NCBI GenBank assembly: GCA_031401675.1
Contig: JANNRR010000028.1
Location: forward strand, 1 to 33,413
DNA from: JANNRR01 sp031401675
GTDB taxonomy: Bacteria > Pseudomonadota > Alphaproteobacteria > Rhodobacterales > Rhodobacteraceae
Reading direction: 5' to 3'
Length of the DNA stretch: 33,413 nucleotides
Both the position numbers and the translations under genes were made by a program. Of the stretch, positions 23,266-32,914 are shown one piece after another (position 1 is the stretch's first letter; every line of letters starts with the position of its first letter). The notes under the pieces were generated by a model. It had not been told where the DNA came from and did no database searches. It saw only the letters and a program-made list of their open reading frames with translations.

Positions 23266-24570
23266 ATGACCTACACGGTTCGCGCGCTTCTGGGCGCGTG
23301 CGCGGTGGCTGCGCTTTCATGCGCGGCTTCCGCCGAAGAAATCACTGTCGCAACCGTCAACAACGGCGACATGATCCGCATGCAAGGCCTGATGGATGAC
23401 TTCAACGCCAAGCACCCCGACATCACGGTGAACTGGGTCACGCTGGAAGAAAACGTCCTGCGCCAGAAAGTCACCACCGACATCGCCACCAAGGGCGGCC
23501 AGTACGACGTGCTGACCATCGGCACCTACGAAGTGCCGATCTGGGGCAAGCTCGGCTGGCTGGTGCCGCTGGATTTCGGCCCGGAATACGGCGTCGATGA
23601 CCTGATCCCGTCGATCCGCGGCGGCCTGTCGGTCGATGGCACGCTTTATGCCGCGCCGTTCTATGGTGAAAGCTCGTTCACCATGTACCGCAAGGACCTG
23701 ATGGAAAAGGCCGGGCTGACCATGTCGGACGCCCCGACCTGGACCGATGTCAAAGCCGCCGCCGCCGGGATGAACGATCCCGACAATGGCGTCTATGGCA
23801 TCTGCCTGCGCGGCAAGGCCGGCTGGGGCGAGAATATGGCGCTCTTGACCGCGATGTCCAACAGCTACGGTGCCAAGTGGTTCGATGAGAACTGGCAGCC
23901 GCAGTTCGACGGCCCGGCATGGAAAGCCACGCTGACCGATTATCTGGAACTGATGACCAAGTATGGCCCGCCCGGTGCGGCCAACAACGGCTTCAACGAA
24001 AACCTGGCGCTGTTCCAGACCGGCAAATGCGGCATCTGGATCGATGCCACCTCCGCCGGTTCCGGCGTGGTGGGCAAGGATTCGACGGTGGCGGACAAGG
24101 TCGGCTTCGCTCTGGCCCCCGATAACGGCCTTGGCAAGCGCGGCAACTGGCTCTGGGCATGGTCGCTGGCCATCCCGGCTGGCACCGCCAAAGCCGAAGC
24201 CGCCAAAACCTTCGTCGATTGGGCCACCAACGCCGCCTACGGCGATCTGGTTGCCGCCAAAGAAGGCTGGGCCTCGGTGCCTCCGGGCACCCGCCAGTCG
24301 CTCTATGCCAACCCGGAATACCAAAAGGTTCCGTTCGCGGCGATGACGCTGGAATCGATGAACGCGGCCGACCCGACCAAGCCGACGGTTGACCCGGTTC
24401 CCTACGTTGGCGTGCAGTTCGTGGCGATCCCCGAGTTTCAGGGTATCGGCACCGCGGTCGGCCAGCAGTTCTCGGCCGCCCTGGCCGGCACCATCACCAT
24501 GGACGAAGCGCTGGCCGCAGCCCAGGAACTGACGCTGCGTGAAATGACCAAAGCCGGTTACATCAAGTAA
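23266..24570 (+). CDS. smoE: Sorbitol/mannitol ABC transporter substrate-binding protein
   Basis: Periplasmic receptor for hexitols. The product is 434 residues with a Sec signal peptide (RALLGACAVAALSCAASA, probable cleavage after Ala23). The mature start is EEITVATVNNGDMIRMQGLM, and YDVLTIGTYEVPIWGKLGWL is typical of the SmoE/MtlE group. Cys19 inside the signal does not sit in a good lipobox, so a soluble periplasmic protein is expected. A strong ribosome site (AGGGAGGA, 23253-23260) precedes the ATG. It is the first gene of the smoEFGK-smoS-mtlK operon, the order described in Rhodobacter sphaeroides, which supports the substrate assignment. Confidence 0.93.
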   Translation: MTYTVRALLGACAVAALSCAASAEEITVATVNNGDMIRMQGLMDDFNAKHPDITVNWVTLEENVLRQKVTTDIATKGGQYDVLTIGTYEVPIWGKLGWLVPLDFGPEYGVDDLIPSIRGGLSVDGTLYAAPFYGESSFTMYRKDLMEKAGLTMSDAPTWTDVKAAAAGMNDPDNGVYGICLRGKAGWGENMALLTAMSNSYGAKWFDENWQPQFDGPAWKATLTDYLELMTKYGPPGAANNGFNENLALFQTGKCGIWIDATSAGSGVVGKDSTVADKVGFALAPDNGLGKRGNWLWAWSLAIPAGTAKAEAAKTFVDWATNAAYGDLVAAKEGWASVPPGTRQSLYANPEYQKVPFAAMTLESMNAADPTKPTVDPVPYVGVQFVAIPEFQGIGTAVGQQFSAALAGTITMDEALAAAQELTLREMTKAGYIK

Positions 24571-24582
24571 TCTGCCAAACCT

Positions 24583-24609
24583 GCGGGGCCTGTTCACCAC
24601 GGGCCCCGC
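24583..24609 (+). promoter_or_regulatory. Strong stem-loop between smoE and smoF
   Basis: GCGGGGCC (24583-24590) pairs perfectly with GGCCCCGC (24602-24609), 8 bp with an 11-base loop, directly after the smoE stop. No T-run follows. It probably protects the smoE message and lets the receptor be made in excess of the membrane subunits, the usual need of ABC importers. Confidence 0.65.
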
Positions 24610-24654
24610 TGCCGTCGGCCCCACTGTCGTCCGCCCCCCCGCCCGAGGTTCGCA

Positions 24655-25527
24655 ATGGCCACCCAGCATTCCCGGATTGCTGCGCGATTCATGATCGCCC
24701 CCGCCGTCCTGTTGTTGTTCATCTGGATGATCGTGCCCTTGGTGATGACGCTGTATTTCAGCTTTCTGAACTACAACCTGCTCAGCCCGAACGCCCCCAC
24801 CTGGGCCGGATTCGACAATTACTATTACTTCCTGACCGACCGCGCCTTTTTCACCGCTCTGGGCAACACCCTCGTCATCGTGCTCGGCGTGCTGGTCATC
24901 ACCGTCTTTGGCGGCATCGCACTGGCCTTGCTGCTCGACCAGCCGATGTGGGGGCAGGGCATCGTCCGCGTTCTTATGATCGCGCCGTTCTTCGTCATGC
25001 CGACCGTGTCGGCGCTGATCTGGAAAAACATGCTGATGAACCCGGTGAACGGCATGTTTGCCCATATCGCCCGCGGTCTCGGCATCCAGCCTTTCGATTT
25101 CCTGGCGCAGGCCCCGCTCGCCTCGATCATCGCGATGGTCGCCTGGCAGTGGCTGCCGTTTGCCACCCTGATCCTGCTGACCGCCCTGCAATCTCTGGAC
25201 CGCGAACAGCAGGAGGCCGCCGAGATGGACGGCGCATCGGTGCTGAACCGCTTCCTCTACCTGACCCTGCCGCACCTGACCCGGGCCATCACCGTGGTGA
25301 TCCTGATCCAGACCATTTTCCTGTTGTCGGTGTTCGCCGAAATATTCGTCACCACCAACGGCGGCCCCGGCATCGCCACCACCACCATCACCTACCTGGT
25401 CTATGTCCAGTCGCTGTTGAATTACGATGTCGGCGGCGGGGCGGCGGGCGGTATCGTGGCGGTGATCCTTGCCAACATCGTCGCCTTCTTCGCGATGCGA
25501 ATGATCGGCAAGAATCTGGACGCCTGA
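24655..25527 (+). CDS. smoF: Sorbitol/mannitol ABC transporter permease 1
   Basis: Inner-membrane subunit of the hexitol importer, 290 residues. Six helices are apparent, the first at about 12-34 (FMIAPAVLLLFIWMIVPLVM). The ATPase-docking loop reads EAAEMDGASVLNRFLYLTLP, a good EAA motif. It starts behind CGAGG after the smoE-smoF stem-loop. Together with SmoG it forms the channel; the family is the MalF-type binding-protein-dependent permeases, here without the long periplasmic insertion seen in the 2409-3479 paralogue. Confidence 0.93.
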   Translation: MATQHSRIAARFMIAPAVLLLFIWMIVPLVMTLYFSFLNYNLLSPNAPTWAGFDNYYYFLTDRAFFTALGNTLVIVLGVLVITVFGGIALALLLDQPMWGQGIVRVLMIAPFFVMPTVSALIWKNMLMNPVNGMFAHIARGLGIQPFDFLAQAPLASIIAMVAWQWLPFATLILLTALQSLDREQQEAAEMDGASVLNRFLYLTLPHLTRAITVVILIQTIFLLSVFAEIFVTTNGGPGIATTTITYLVYVQSLLNYDVGGGAAGGIVAVILANIVAFFAMRMIGKNLDA

Positions 25528-25567
25528 GAAACTGGACCCCTGATAAACCGAATGCCTGAAGGATCAC

Positions 25568-26398
25568 ATGGCACGCAAAGTCACCCAGACCGCCAAGACC
25601 GTCACCACCGCCCTGGCGTGGCTGGTCGGCTTTCTGATGTTCTTCCCGATCCTCTGGATCATCCTGATGAGCTTTCATTCCGAGGCCGACAGCATCACCG
25701 CGCCGTTTGAAATGCTCACCTCACGCTGGTCGTTCGATACCTTTGCCGAGGTGCAAAGCCAGAACAACTACGGCAAATACTTCTTCAACTCCGTGGTGAT
25801 CTCGGTCGGGTCCACGCTCCTGGCCCTCTTGATCGCCATTCCGGCGGCCTGGGCCATGGCCTTCGTGCCCGGCAAACGCACCAAGGATCTGTTGATGTGG
25901 ATGCTGTCGACCAAGATGATGCCCGCCGTCGGCGTGCTGGTGCCGATGTACCTGATCTTCCGCGATTACGGCCTCCTCGATACCCGGGTCGGCCTTGTTG
26001 GCGTGATGACCCTGATCAATCTGCCGATTGTGGTCTGGATGCTGTTCACCTACTTCAAGGAAATCCCCGGCGAAATTCTGGAAGCCGCCCGGATGGACGG
26101 CGCAACCCTGCGCGCGGAAATCATCAACATCCTGACGCCGATGGCGATCCCCGGCATCGCCTCCACCATGCTCCTGAACGTCATCCTCGCCTGGAACGAG
26201 GCCTTTTGGACCCTGCAGCTTACTTCCTCCGATGCCGCCCCGCTGACCCAGTTCATCGCCAGCTTTTCGGCACCGCAGGGCCTATTCTACGCCAAACTGT
26301 CGGCGGCCAGCACCATGGCCATCGCACCGATCCTGATCCTGGGCTGGTTCAGCCAGAAGCAACTTGTCCGCGGCCTGACCTTCGGCGCCGTGAAGTGA
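25568..26398 (+). CDS. smoG: Sorbitol/mannitol ABC transporter permease 2
   Basis: Second channel subunit, 276 residues, MalG-type. The first helix is about residues 17-36 (ALAWLVGFLMFFPILWIILM). The EAA loop is EAARMDGATLRAEIINILTP. The ATG at 25568 follows AAGGA in the 40-base gap after smoF, and the gene ends 7 bases before smoK, in line with one transcript. Confidence 0.93.
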   Translation: MARKVTQTAKTVTTALAWLVGFLMFFPILWIILMSFHSEADSITAPFEMLTSRWSFDTFAEVQSQNNYGKYFFNSVVISVGSTLLALLIAIPAAWAMAFVPGKRTKDLLMWMLSTKMMPAVGVLVPMYLIFRDYGLLDTRVGLVGVMTLINLPIVVWMLFTYFKEIPGEILEAARMDGATLRAEIINILTPMAIPGIASTMLLNVILAWNEAFWTLQLTSSDAAPLTQFIASFSAPQGLFYAKLSAASTMAIAPILILGWFSQKQLVRGLTFGAVK

Positions 26399-26405
26399 GG
26401 ATGAT

Positions 26406-27403
<998 letters not shown>

Positions 27404-27404
<1 letters not shown>

Positions 27405-28174
27405 TGCGACTGAAAAGCAAATCCGCCCTGATCACCGGGGCCGCCCGCGGCCTGGGCAAAGCCTTCGCCGAGGCTTATGTGCGCGAAGGCGCCACCGTCG
27501 CCATCGCCGACATCGACATGGCGACCGCGCAGAAAACCGCCGCCGACATCGGCCCGTCGGCCTATGCCGTGCATCTTGACGTCACCAGCCAGACCAGCAT
27601 CGACGCCGCCGTTGCGGTCTGCATCGAAAAGACCGGCGGCATCGACATCCTGATCAACAATGCCGCCGTCTTTGACATGGCCCCGATCGCCGAGATCACC
27701 CGCCAGAGCTATGACCGCCAGTTCGCCGTCAACGTCGGCGGCACCCTCTTTACGTTGCAAGCCGTCGCCAGACACATGATCGCGCGCGGCAAGGGCGGCA
27801 AGATCATCAACATGGCCAGTCAGGCCGGGCGACGCGGTGAACAGTACGTCGCCGTCTATTGCGCCACCAAAGCCGCAATCATCAGCCTGACCCAGTCCGC
27901 CGCGCTGAACCTGATCCAGCACGGCATCAACGTCAACGGCATCGCCCCCGGCGTGATCGATACCGACATGTGGGAAACGGTCGATGCCCTGTTTGCCAGA
28001 TACGAAAACCTCGCCCCCGGCGAGAAGAAGCGCCAGGTTGGCCTGGCCGTCCCTTACGGCCGCATGGGCCGCGCCGAAGACCTGACCGGCATGGCGGTGT
28101 TCCTCGCCTCGCCCGAGGCCGATTACATCGTCGCCCAAACCTACAACGTCGATGGCGGCAACTGGATGAACTAG
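27404..28174 (+). CDS. smoS: Sorbitol dehydrogenase (short-chain dehydrogenase/reductase)
   Basis: Oxidises D-sorbitol (and often galactitol or L-iditol) with NAD+, giving D-fructose from sorbitol. With the ATG at 27404 the protein is 256 residues, matching the Rhodobacter enzyme. Short-chain signs: TGAARGLG (11-18) for NAD binding, NNAA (85-88), Ser139, and the catalytic Tyr152-x-x-x-Lys156 in YCATK. PGVIDTDMW near 182-190 is the substrate-loop entry. The longer reading frame starting upstream lies within smoK and is rejected. Followed after 27 bases by mtlK. Confidence 0.94.
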
Positions 28175-28201
28175 GCCGCCCGGCCCCCCGAAAGTCGCAA
28201 A

Positions 28202-29641
28202 ATGCTCTTGCCAGCCGTTGCCCAGCCTGCCTATGACCGCGCCGCCCTGACCCAGGGCATCGTGCATATCGGCGTCGGCAATTTCCACCGCGCCCACATG
28301 GCGGTCTATCTCGATGACCTGTTCGCGCTGGGCCGCGACCACGATTGGGCCATCCTGGGGGCCGGCGTCCGCCCGACTGATTCCGCCATGCGCGACATGC
28401 TGGCGGCGCACGGTTACCTGTCCACCGTGATCGAGCTGGACCCCTCGGGCCCCAGCGCCCGCAGCATCGGCGCGATGACCGGTTTTGTGCCGGTAGAAGC
28501 CGACAATGCCGCGCTGATCGCCGCCATGGCCCGGCCAGAGATTCGCATCGTCTCGCTGACCGTCACCGAAGGCGGCTATTACGTCGATGCCGCCACCGGC
28601 CGCTTCGATCAGGGCCATCCCGACATCCGGGCCGACGCCGCCACCCCGGCCCGGCCCGCCACCGCCTTTGGCGCCATCCTTGCCGCATTGCAGCTGCGGC
28701 GGGCGGCGGGAATCCCGGCCTTTACCGTCATGTCCTGCGACAACCTGCCCGGCAACGGCCATGTGACGCAGGACGCCGTCACCGGCCTGGCCCAGCTGTC
28801 CGATCCCGCCCTTGCGCAATGGATCAGGGAAAACGTCGCCTTTCCAAACGGCATGGTCGACCGCATCACCCCGGCCACCGGCCCGCGCGAACGGGCGCTG
28901 GCCGCCGACTTCGGACTGGACGACCCCGCCCCCGTCACCTGCGAGCCGTTCCGCCAGTGGGTGCTGGAGGACAACTTTCCGTCCGGCCGTCCGGCGCTGG
29001 AACTGGTCGGCGTCACCTTTACCCCGCTGGTCCATGATTACGAGACGATGAAGATCCGCATCCTGAACGGCGGCCATGCCATCATCGCCTACCCTTCGGC
29101 GCTGCTGGATATCGAGTTCGTGCATCAGGCCATGCAAGCGCCGCTGATCGCCGGATTTCTGGCCCGGGTCGAACTGACCGAGGTTCTGCCGCATGTGCCG
29201 CCACCGCCCGGCACCGACCTCGCCGCCTACATGGCGCAGGTACAGAGCCGCTTTGCCAACCACCGGATCGCCGACACCACCCGCCGCCTGTGCTTCGACG
29301 GCTCCAACCGCCAGCCGAAATTCATCCTGCCGTCGCTGCGCGACAATCTGGCCGCAGGCACGATGCCACGCGGCCTGATCCTGCTGTCGGCTTTCTGGTG
29401 CCGCTATTGTGCCGGCACAACCGACAGCGGTGCCGCGACTGCCCCGAACGATCCGCGCTGGGACCAGTTGCAGGCCTGCGCGCTTGCTGCGCGGACCAAC
29501 CCGGCGGACTGGCTGGCGATGACCGGGATTTACGGCGATCTGGCTCAGGATCAGGCGGTCGTCGCCGCCTTTGCCACCGCGCTGGATGACGTCTGGACCC
29601 ACGGCACCAAGACGGTGCTGCGGCGTTTCCTCGGTGTTTGA
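28202..29641 (+). CDS. mtlK: Mannitol 2-dehydrogenase (polyol-specific long-chain dehydrogenase)
   Basis: Oxidises D-mannitol to D-fructose, also D-arabitol and sorbitol in relatives, with NAD+. The 479-residue protein has HIGVGNFHRAHMAVYLDDL at about 22-40 (cofactor domain) and the family signature KIRILNGGH with catalytic Lys284 and Asn289. Length matches the Rhodobacter enzyme (about 477). The ATG at 28202 has only a weak ribosome site (GAAAG). It closes the smo operon; no fructokinase or xylulokinase gene follows in this window, so the fructose formed must be phosphorylated by an enzyme encoded elsewhere. Confidence 0.94.
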   Translation: MLLPAVAQPAYDRAALTQGIVHIGVGNFHRAHMAVYLDDLFALGRDHDWAILGAGVRPTDSAMRDMLAAHGYLSTVIELDPSGPSARSIGAMTGFVPVEADNAALIAAMARPEIRIVSLTVTEGGYYVDAATGRFDQGHPDIRADAATPARPATAFGAILAALQLRRAAGIPAFTVMSCDNLPGNGHVTQDAVTGLAQLSDPALAQWIRENVAFPNGMVDRITPATGPRERALAADFGLDDPAPVTCEPFRQWVLEDNFPSGRPALELVGVTFTPLVHDYETMKIRILNGGHAIIAYPSALLDIEFVHQAMQAPLIAGFLARVELTEVLPHVPPPPGTDLAAYMAQVQSRFANHRIADTTRRLCFDGSNRQPKFILPSLRDNLAAGTMPRGLILLSAFWCRYCAGTTDSGAATAPNDPRWDQLQACALAARTNPADWLAMTGIYGDLAQDQAVVAAFATALDDVWTHGTKTVLRRFLGV

Positions 29642-30149
29642 TCCGACTGCAAGATACAGAACGATGACATTGGGCGGAACCGCCGGCACCCTCGTCACCC
29701 GCTCCACAACTCGACGTGACACGCCCGGGCCGATCAGGTGGCCGCACAGTGTGCGGACGCCCGGCCCGTTGCTTGGAGGCGCGAGCCGTAAGGCAAGGGG
29801 GGGTGGGCTTGGTGCTGCGGTCAGGAAATCAGGCCGCGCCTGGCCGGGCGGGCGCACTCTACGCGCCTGAGGAGCGGCAGGCAGGCGCGGTCTGATTTGA
29901 TTCAAATCAAATCCGGCTAGAAACAATTAAAACAGAAGAAACTTGGCAAACCCCAATGCGGGACGCGCAGCGCGACGCAACTGCTCTGTCCGCACTGATG
30001 GACTACGAAGTGCCGGTCTTCCCTGCTGCAAAACGCCATCATGCGCAAATCATCAACTCCCACCCGCACCGATCGCCCCCCCCCGCCAAACCGACCCAGC
30101 CGACCTCCTGCAAACCGCCCCCAGCACCGCAACCAACGGCCGCCCTGCT
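29642..30149. other. Gene-free stretch after mtlK with inverted repeats and an AT-rich patch
   Basis: No gene is convincing in these 508 bases. After mtlK an inverted repeat CCGCAC-AGT-GTGCGG lies at about 29742-29756, within a larger CGGGC/GCCCG frame, and may end the smo transcript. About 29890-29945 is unusually AT-rich and contains a perfect palindrome. From 29956 a short reading frame (MRDAQRDATALSALMDYEV...) runs on the plus strand without a ribosome site. It could be a small RNA or leader, or simply non-coding sequence downstream of the VOC gene. Confidence 0.45.
29892..29908. promoter_or_regulatory. 17-bp perfect palindrome in an AT-rich patch (possible operator)
   Basis: TGATTTGATTCAAATCA has 8-bp arms around one central base. 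It stands out in very GC-rich DNA and is followed on the plus strand by more AT-rich sequence (TAGAAACAATTAAAACAG, 29917-29934) that could hold a promoter. The binding factor is unknown. Confidence 0.4.
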
Positions 30150-30923
30150 TCACACCAGCACCACCATCTCGCCGTCCGGCCCGGTCAGCGTCCCCTGCCG
30201 GCCGGCACCTTCGAACCGCATTCCCCGCCAGTGCCCGGTCGGTGCGGCCCGAACCGCCCCCGACCGCACCTCCGGCGGGCTGTACAACTCCAGCACGAAC
30301 CCGCCCCGCCGCATAAAGCATACCGGCACCGCTGCCGCCCCCGACCCCAGCGCCACCCTGAACGCCACTGCCATTCCGAGGCTCCGGTAGAATGCTTCCG
30401 ACGCGGCAATATCCCGGCAGGCCAGACCCAGATGATCGTGTCCGCCCAGAACCCCATCCAAGGCATCTTCCGGGGCATCTTCCGGGGCATCTTCCGGACC
30501 ACCCGGCATCACATCCCCCCGCAAGCCCGCCACGACGGACCCCCGCCGCGCGCACAACTCGATCCGCGCCGCCTCCGGTCCCTGGAAGAACTGATACCGC
30601 ACCCCGGTGCCCCAGAACGCGGCAATCTCCCTCGGTCCGTCCGGCGTCACGCCCGTATCGACCTGCCCGCCCCGCGCCAAAACCGCCCGCGACGCCCGGT
30701 CGCAATCCACCGCCTTCAGCGCCAGATGATCCAGCGCCCCAGGCCCCGCCGCCGCCCGGTCGGCGATCAGCACCAGCGCCTGATCCTGCCGCTGCAACCG
30801 GTCCGCCGCAACCTGCACGAACCCGAACTGCGCCAGCAGGAGCGCCGCCGCCGCCGCCGGATCACGCACCGCCAGCACCGGCACCAGCCGGAACCCCGGC
30901 TCGGCAGACTGATCTTCGACCAT
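30150..30923 (-). CDS. VOC-family protein with two glyoxalase-like domains
   Basis: Vicinal-oxygen-chelate protein of 257 residues; such proteins are lyases, isomerases, dioxygenases or resistance proteins, and the reaction cannot be assigned. Domain 1 spans about 12-127 with possible metal ligands His66 (DHLAL) and Glu122 (RIELC). Domain 2 spans about 161-257 with His162/His164 (GHDHLGLA) and Glu212 (LELYSPP). The linker holds three PEDA units encoded by a 12-base tandem repeat. The ATG at 30923 is chosen because AGGGG lies just upstream; the longer frame adds 52 residues unlike VOC proteins. It is divergent from the alpha-glucosidase gene, which itself overlaps another VOC gene. Confidence 0.85.
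   Translation of the reverse strand: MVEDQSAEPGFRLVPVLAVRDPAAAAALLLAQFGFVQVAADRLQRQDQALVLIADRAAAGPGALDHLALKAVDCDRASRAVLARGGQVDTGVTPDGPREIAAFWGTGVRYQFFQGPEAARIELCARRGSVVAGLRGDVMPGGPEDAPEDAPEDALDGVLGGHDHLGLACRDIAASEAFYRSLGMAVAFRVALGSGAAAVPVCFMRRGGFVLELYSPPEVRSGAVRAAPTGHWRGMRFEGAGRQGTLTGPDGEMVVLV
30462..30497. repeat. 12-base tandem repeat, three copies, inside the VOC gene
   Basis: GGCATCTTCCGG is repeated perfectly at 30462, 30474 and 30486. On the coding (minus) strand it specifies PEDA units in the flexible linker between the two VOC domains. Unit length is a multiple of three, so copy-number changes would alter linker length without a frameshift. Confidence 0.85.
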
Positions 30924-31309
30924 CGAAACCCCTGCATCGGCACACCCGCGCCACCTTGGCCAAGCCGGCCCCGCCTTGCAACAGGCATCCCGGCCACGCA
31001 CGCCAGACCACCGCCGCCGCGTGGCTTTTGCAGCGCCCGCCGCAGGGCGCACGAGCGGGATGAGCATCGGTGGAACCACCGCACCCGACCCGCTTCACAC
31101 AAATAGATTCAAATTTCGCTTCACTTTGTTTCAAATATCCTGCGGGGTGCGTCCATCGATGCGCCACAGGTCCGGGAACTGGCGGACGCAGGGGGCCCAA
31201 AACCCCCACCGGTCCAGAAGCAGCAGGAGGACGATTCCATCTGATCTCGTCTCACGCTAGGCTCGCCGAGTCGCCACTTGGCCACAACACTCAACCCATG
31301 GGGGACGCG
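30924..31309. other. Intergenic region between divergent VOC and alpha-glucosidase genes
   Basis: No gene is supported in these 386 bases. It contains an inverted repeat GCGCCC/GGGCGC (31033-31050), a near-palindrome CGGTGG-AA-CCACCG (31068-31081), an AT-rich block (31098-31140) that includes the motif described in the next entry, and a GGGGG/CCCCC hairpin (31191-31207). AGGAGG at 31225-31230 has no ATG close downstream. Promoters for both genes should lie here but no clear pair of boxes is seen. Confidence 0.5.
31110..31190 (-). repeat. Second copy of the hairpin + C-run + GGATATTTG intergenic element
   Basis: Read on the minus strand: TGCGTCC (31190-31184) pairs with GGACGCA (31154-31148), with an inner GCCA/TGGC pair. 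CCCC follows, then GGATATTTG (31140-31132) and an A-rich tract. The order and the nine-base motif match the glgC-glgA element at 15001-15059, although the hairpin sequences differ. Confidence 0.55.
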
Positions 31310-32914
31310 ATGCAGGACTGGTGGCGCGGCGCGGTGATCTATCAGATCTATCCGCGGTCGTTTCAGGACAGCAACGGTGACGGCATCGGCGACCTGCCCG
31401 GCATCACCGCCCGGCTGGACCATGTGGCGCAACTCGGAGCCGACGCCATCTGGCTGTCGCCGATCTTCACCTCGCCGATGGCCGACATGGGCTACGACGT
31501 GTCGGACTACAAGGGCATCGACCCGCTGTTCGGCAGCTTCGACGACTTCGCCGCCCTGATCGCCCGCGCCCATGCCCTGAACCTGAAAGTCATCGTCGAT
31601 CAGGTGCTCAGCCACACCTCGATCCAACACCCCTGGTTCGAAGCCTCGCGCCGCTCGCGCAGCGCCGACAAGGCCGACTGGTATGTCTGGGCCGATGCCC
31701 TGCCGACCGGCGCGCCCCCCAACAACTGGATATCGGTGTTCGGCGGGTCGGCCTGGACCTGGGATACCCGCCGCCGCCAATACTACCTGCACAATTTCCT
31801 GCCCGCTCAGCCCGACCTCAACTACCACAATCCCGTCGTTCAGGACGCCATTCTGGACAGCATGCGCTTCTGGCTGGATCTCGGCATCGACGGCTTCCGC
31901 CTCGATACCGTCAACTACTACTTCCACGACGCGCACCTGCGCTCGAACCCGCCGGAACCGTACAAGGAAAACCTGCCGCCCGCGAACCCGTATGAGATGC
32001 AGGACCACCTTTACGACAAGTCGCAGCCCGAAAACATCGGCTGGCTGCAACGCATCCGCGCCCTGACCGACCTCTATCCCGACCGGATGCTGGTGGGTGA
32101 AGTGGGCGAGGGGCCGAAACGCGCCGTACAGGTGATGGCCGCCTATACCAAAGGCACCGACCGGCTGCACATGGCCTATTCCTTCGACCTTCTCGGCCCG
32201 GAATTCTCGCCGCAGCATTTCCGCTCGAAGATCGAGGGGTATTTCAAGGGTGCCCCCGATGGCTGGCCGTCCTGGTCCTTTTCCAACCACGATGTCGTCC
32301 GCCACGTCAGCCGCTGGGAAAAGTTCTGGCACACCCCGGAATCCATGGCGATCCTGGCCGGGGCGATGCTGGCCGGTTTCGAAGGCACCATCGGCCTCTA
32401 TCAGGGCGAGGAACTGGGCCAGCTGGAAACCGACATCCTTTATCACGAACTGACCGACCCGCCCGGCTTCGCCTTCTGGCCCGATTACAAGGGCCGCGAC
32501 GGCTGCCGCACACCCATGGTCTGGGAAGCCGGCACGCCACATGGCGGCTTTACCAACGGCACCCCCTGGCTGCCGGTCAAGCCGCCGCAACTGGCCCGCG
32601 CCGTCGACCGGCAGGGCAAGGGCTCGGTGCTGGAAGCCTACCGCGCCCTTCTCGCCTTTCGCAAAGTCACACCGGCCTTCCTGGCCGGCAGGACCGCCTT
32701 TCTCGACCTGCCCGACCCGCTCCTTGGCTTCTGGCGCGGCAGCGGCCCCGGCGCACATCTTTGCGTCTTCAACCTGTCGCCCGATCCCCACACCGCCACC
32801 TTGCCCGTCCGCCTCGCCCTGACCGGCCCCGGCCAATCCGCCACCCTCTCCGGCCGGTCGCTGGCGCTTGGCCCGAACGGCTTTGCCTACCTCACCGCAA
32901 AGGAACCCCGATGA
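31310..32914 (+). CDS. GH13 alpha-glucosidase (AglA/oligo-1,6-glucosidase type), cytoplasmic
   Basis: Hydrolyses terminal alpha-glucosidic bonds of small sugars such as sucrose, maltose or trehalulose-like substrates. With the ATG at 31310 it has 534 residues and no signal peptide. The N-terminus WWRGAVIYQIYPRSFQDSNG is typical. Catalytic residues are Asp199 in GFRLDTVN, Glu264 in GEVGEG and Asp328 in FSNHD. Region I reads DQVLSHTS, with Ser where most GH13 members have Asn, as in the AglA-type alpha-glucosidases. The ATG at 31310 follows GGGGGA; 80 codons of upstream open frame cross the intergenic hairpins and are rejected. No alpha-glucoside transporter is next to it here, so substrate probably enters by another system. 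Its stop overlaps the next gene. Confidence 0.93.
   Translation: MQDWWRGAVIYQIYPRSFQDSNGDGIGDLPGITARLDHVAQLGADAIWLSPIFTSPMADMGYDVSDYKGIDPLFGSFDDFAALIARAHALNLKVIVDQVLSHTSIQHPWFEASRRSRSADKADWYVWADALPTGAPPNNWISVFGGSAWTWDTRRRQYYLHNFLPAQPDLNYHNPVVQDAILDSMRFWLDLGIDGFRLDTVNYYFHDAHLRSNPPEPYKENLPPANPYEMQDHLYDKSQPENIGWLQRIRALTDLYPDRMLVGEVGEGPKRAVQVMAAYTKGTDRLHMAYSFDLLGPEFSPQHFRSKIEGYFKGAPDGWPSWSFSNHDVVRHVSRWEKFWHTPESMAILAGAMLAGFEGTIGLYQGEELGQLETDILYHELTDPPGFAFWPDYKGRDGCRTPMVWEAGTPHGGFTNGTPWLPVKPPQLARAVDRQGKGSVLEAYRALLAFRKVTPAFLAGRTAFLDLPDPLLGFWRGSGPGAHLCVFNLSPDPHTATLPVRLALTGPGQSATLSGRSLALGPNGFAYLTAKEPR

Noticed and set aside
29917..30705. 262-codon minus-strand frame overlapping the two-domain VOC gene
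   Set aside because: It is a Gly/Arg-rich shadow in another frame of the VOC gene, which has both domains and metal ligands.
31225..31259. Possible leader peptide after AGGAGG
   Set aside because: No ATG, GTG or TTG stands at a suitable distance; only an ATT codon followed by a short frame ending in TAG.
31070..31309. 80-codon N-terminal extension of the alpha-glucosidase
   Set aside because: It crosses the intergenic hairpins and AT-rich block, and GH13 alpha-glucosidases begin close to WWRGAVIYQIYPRSF.
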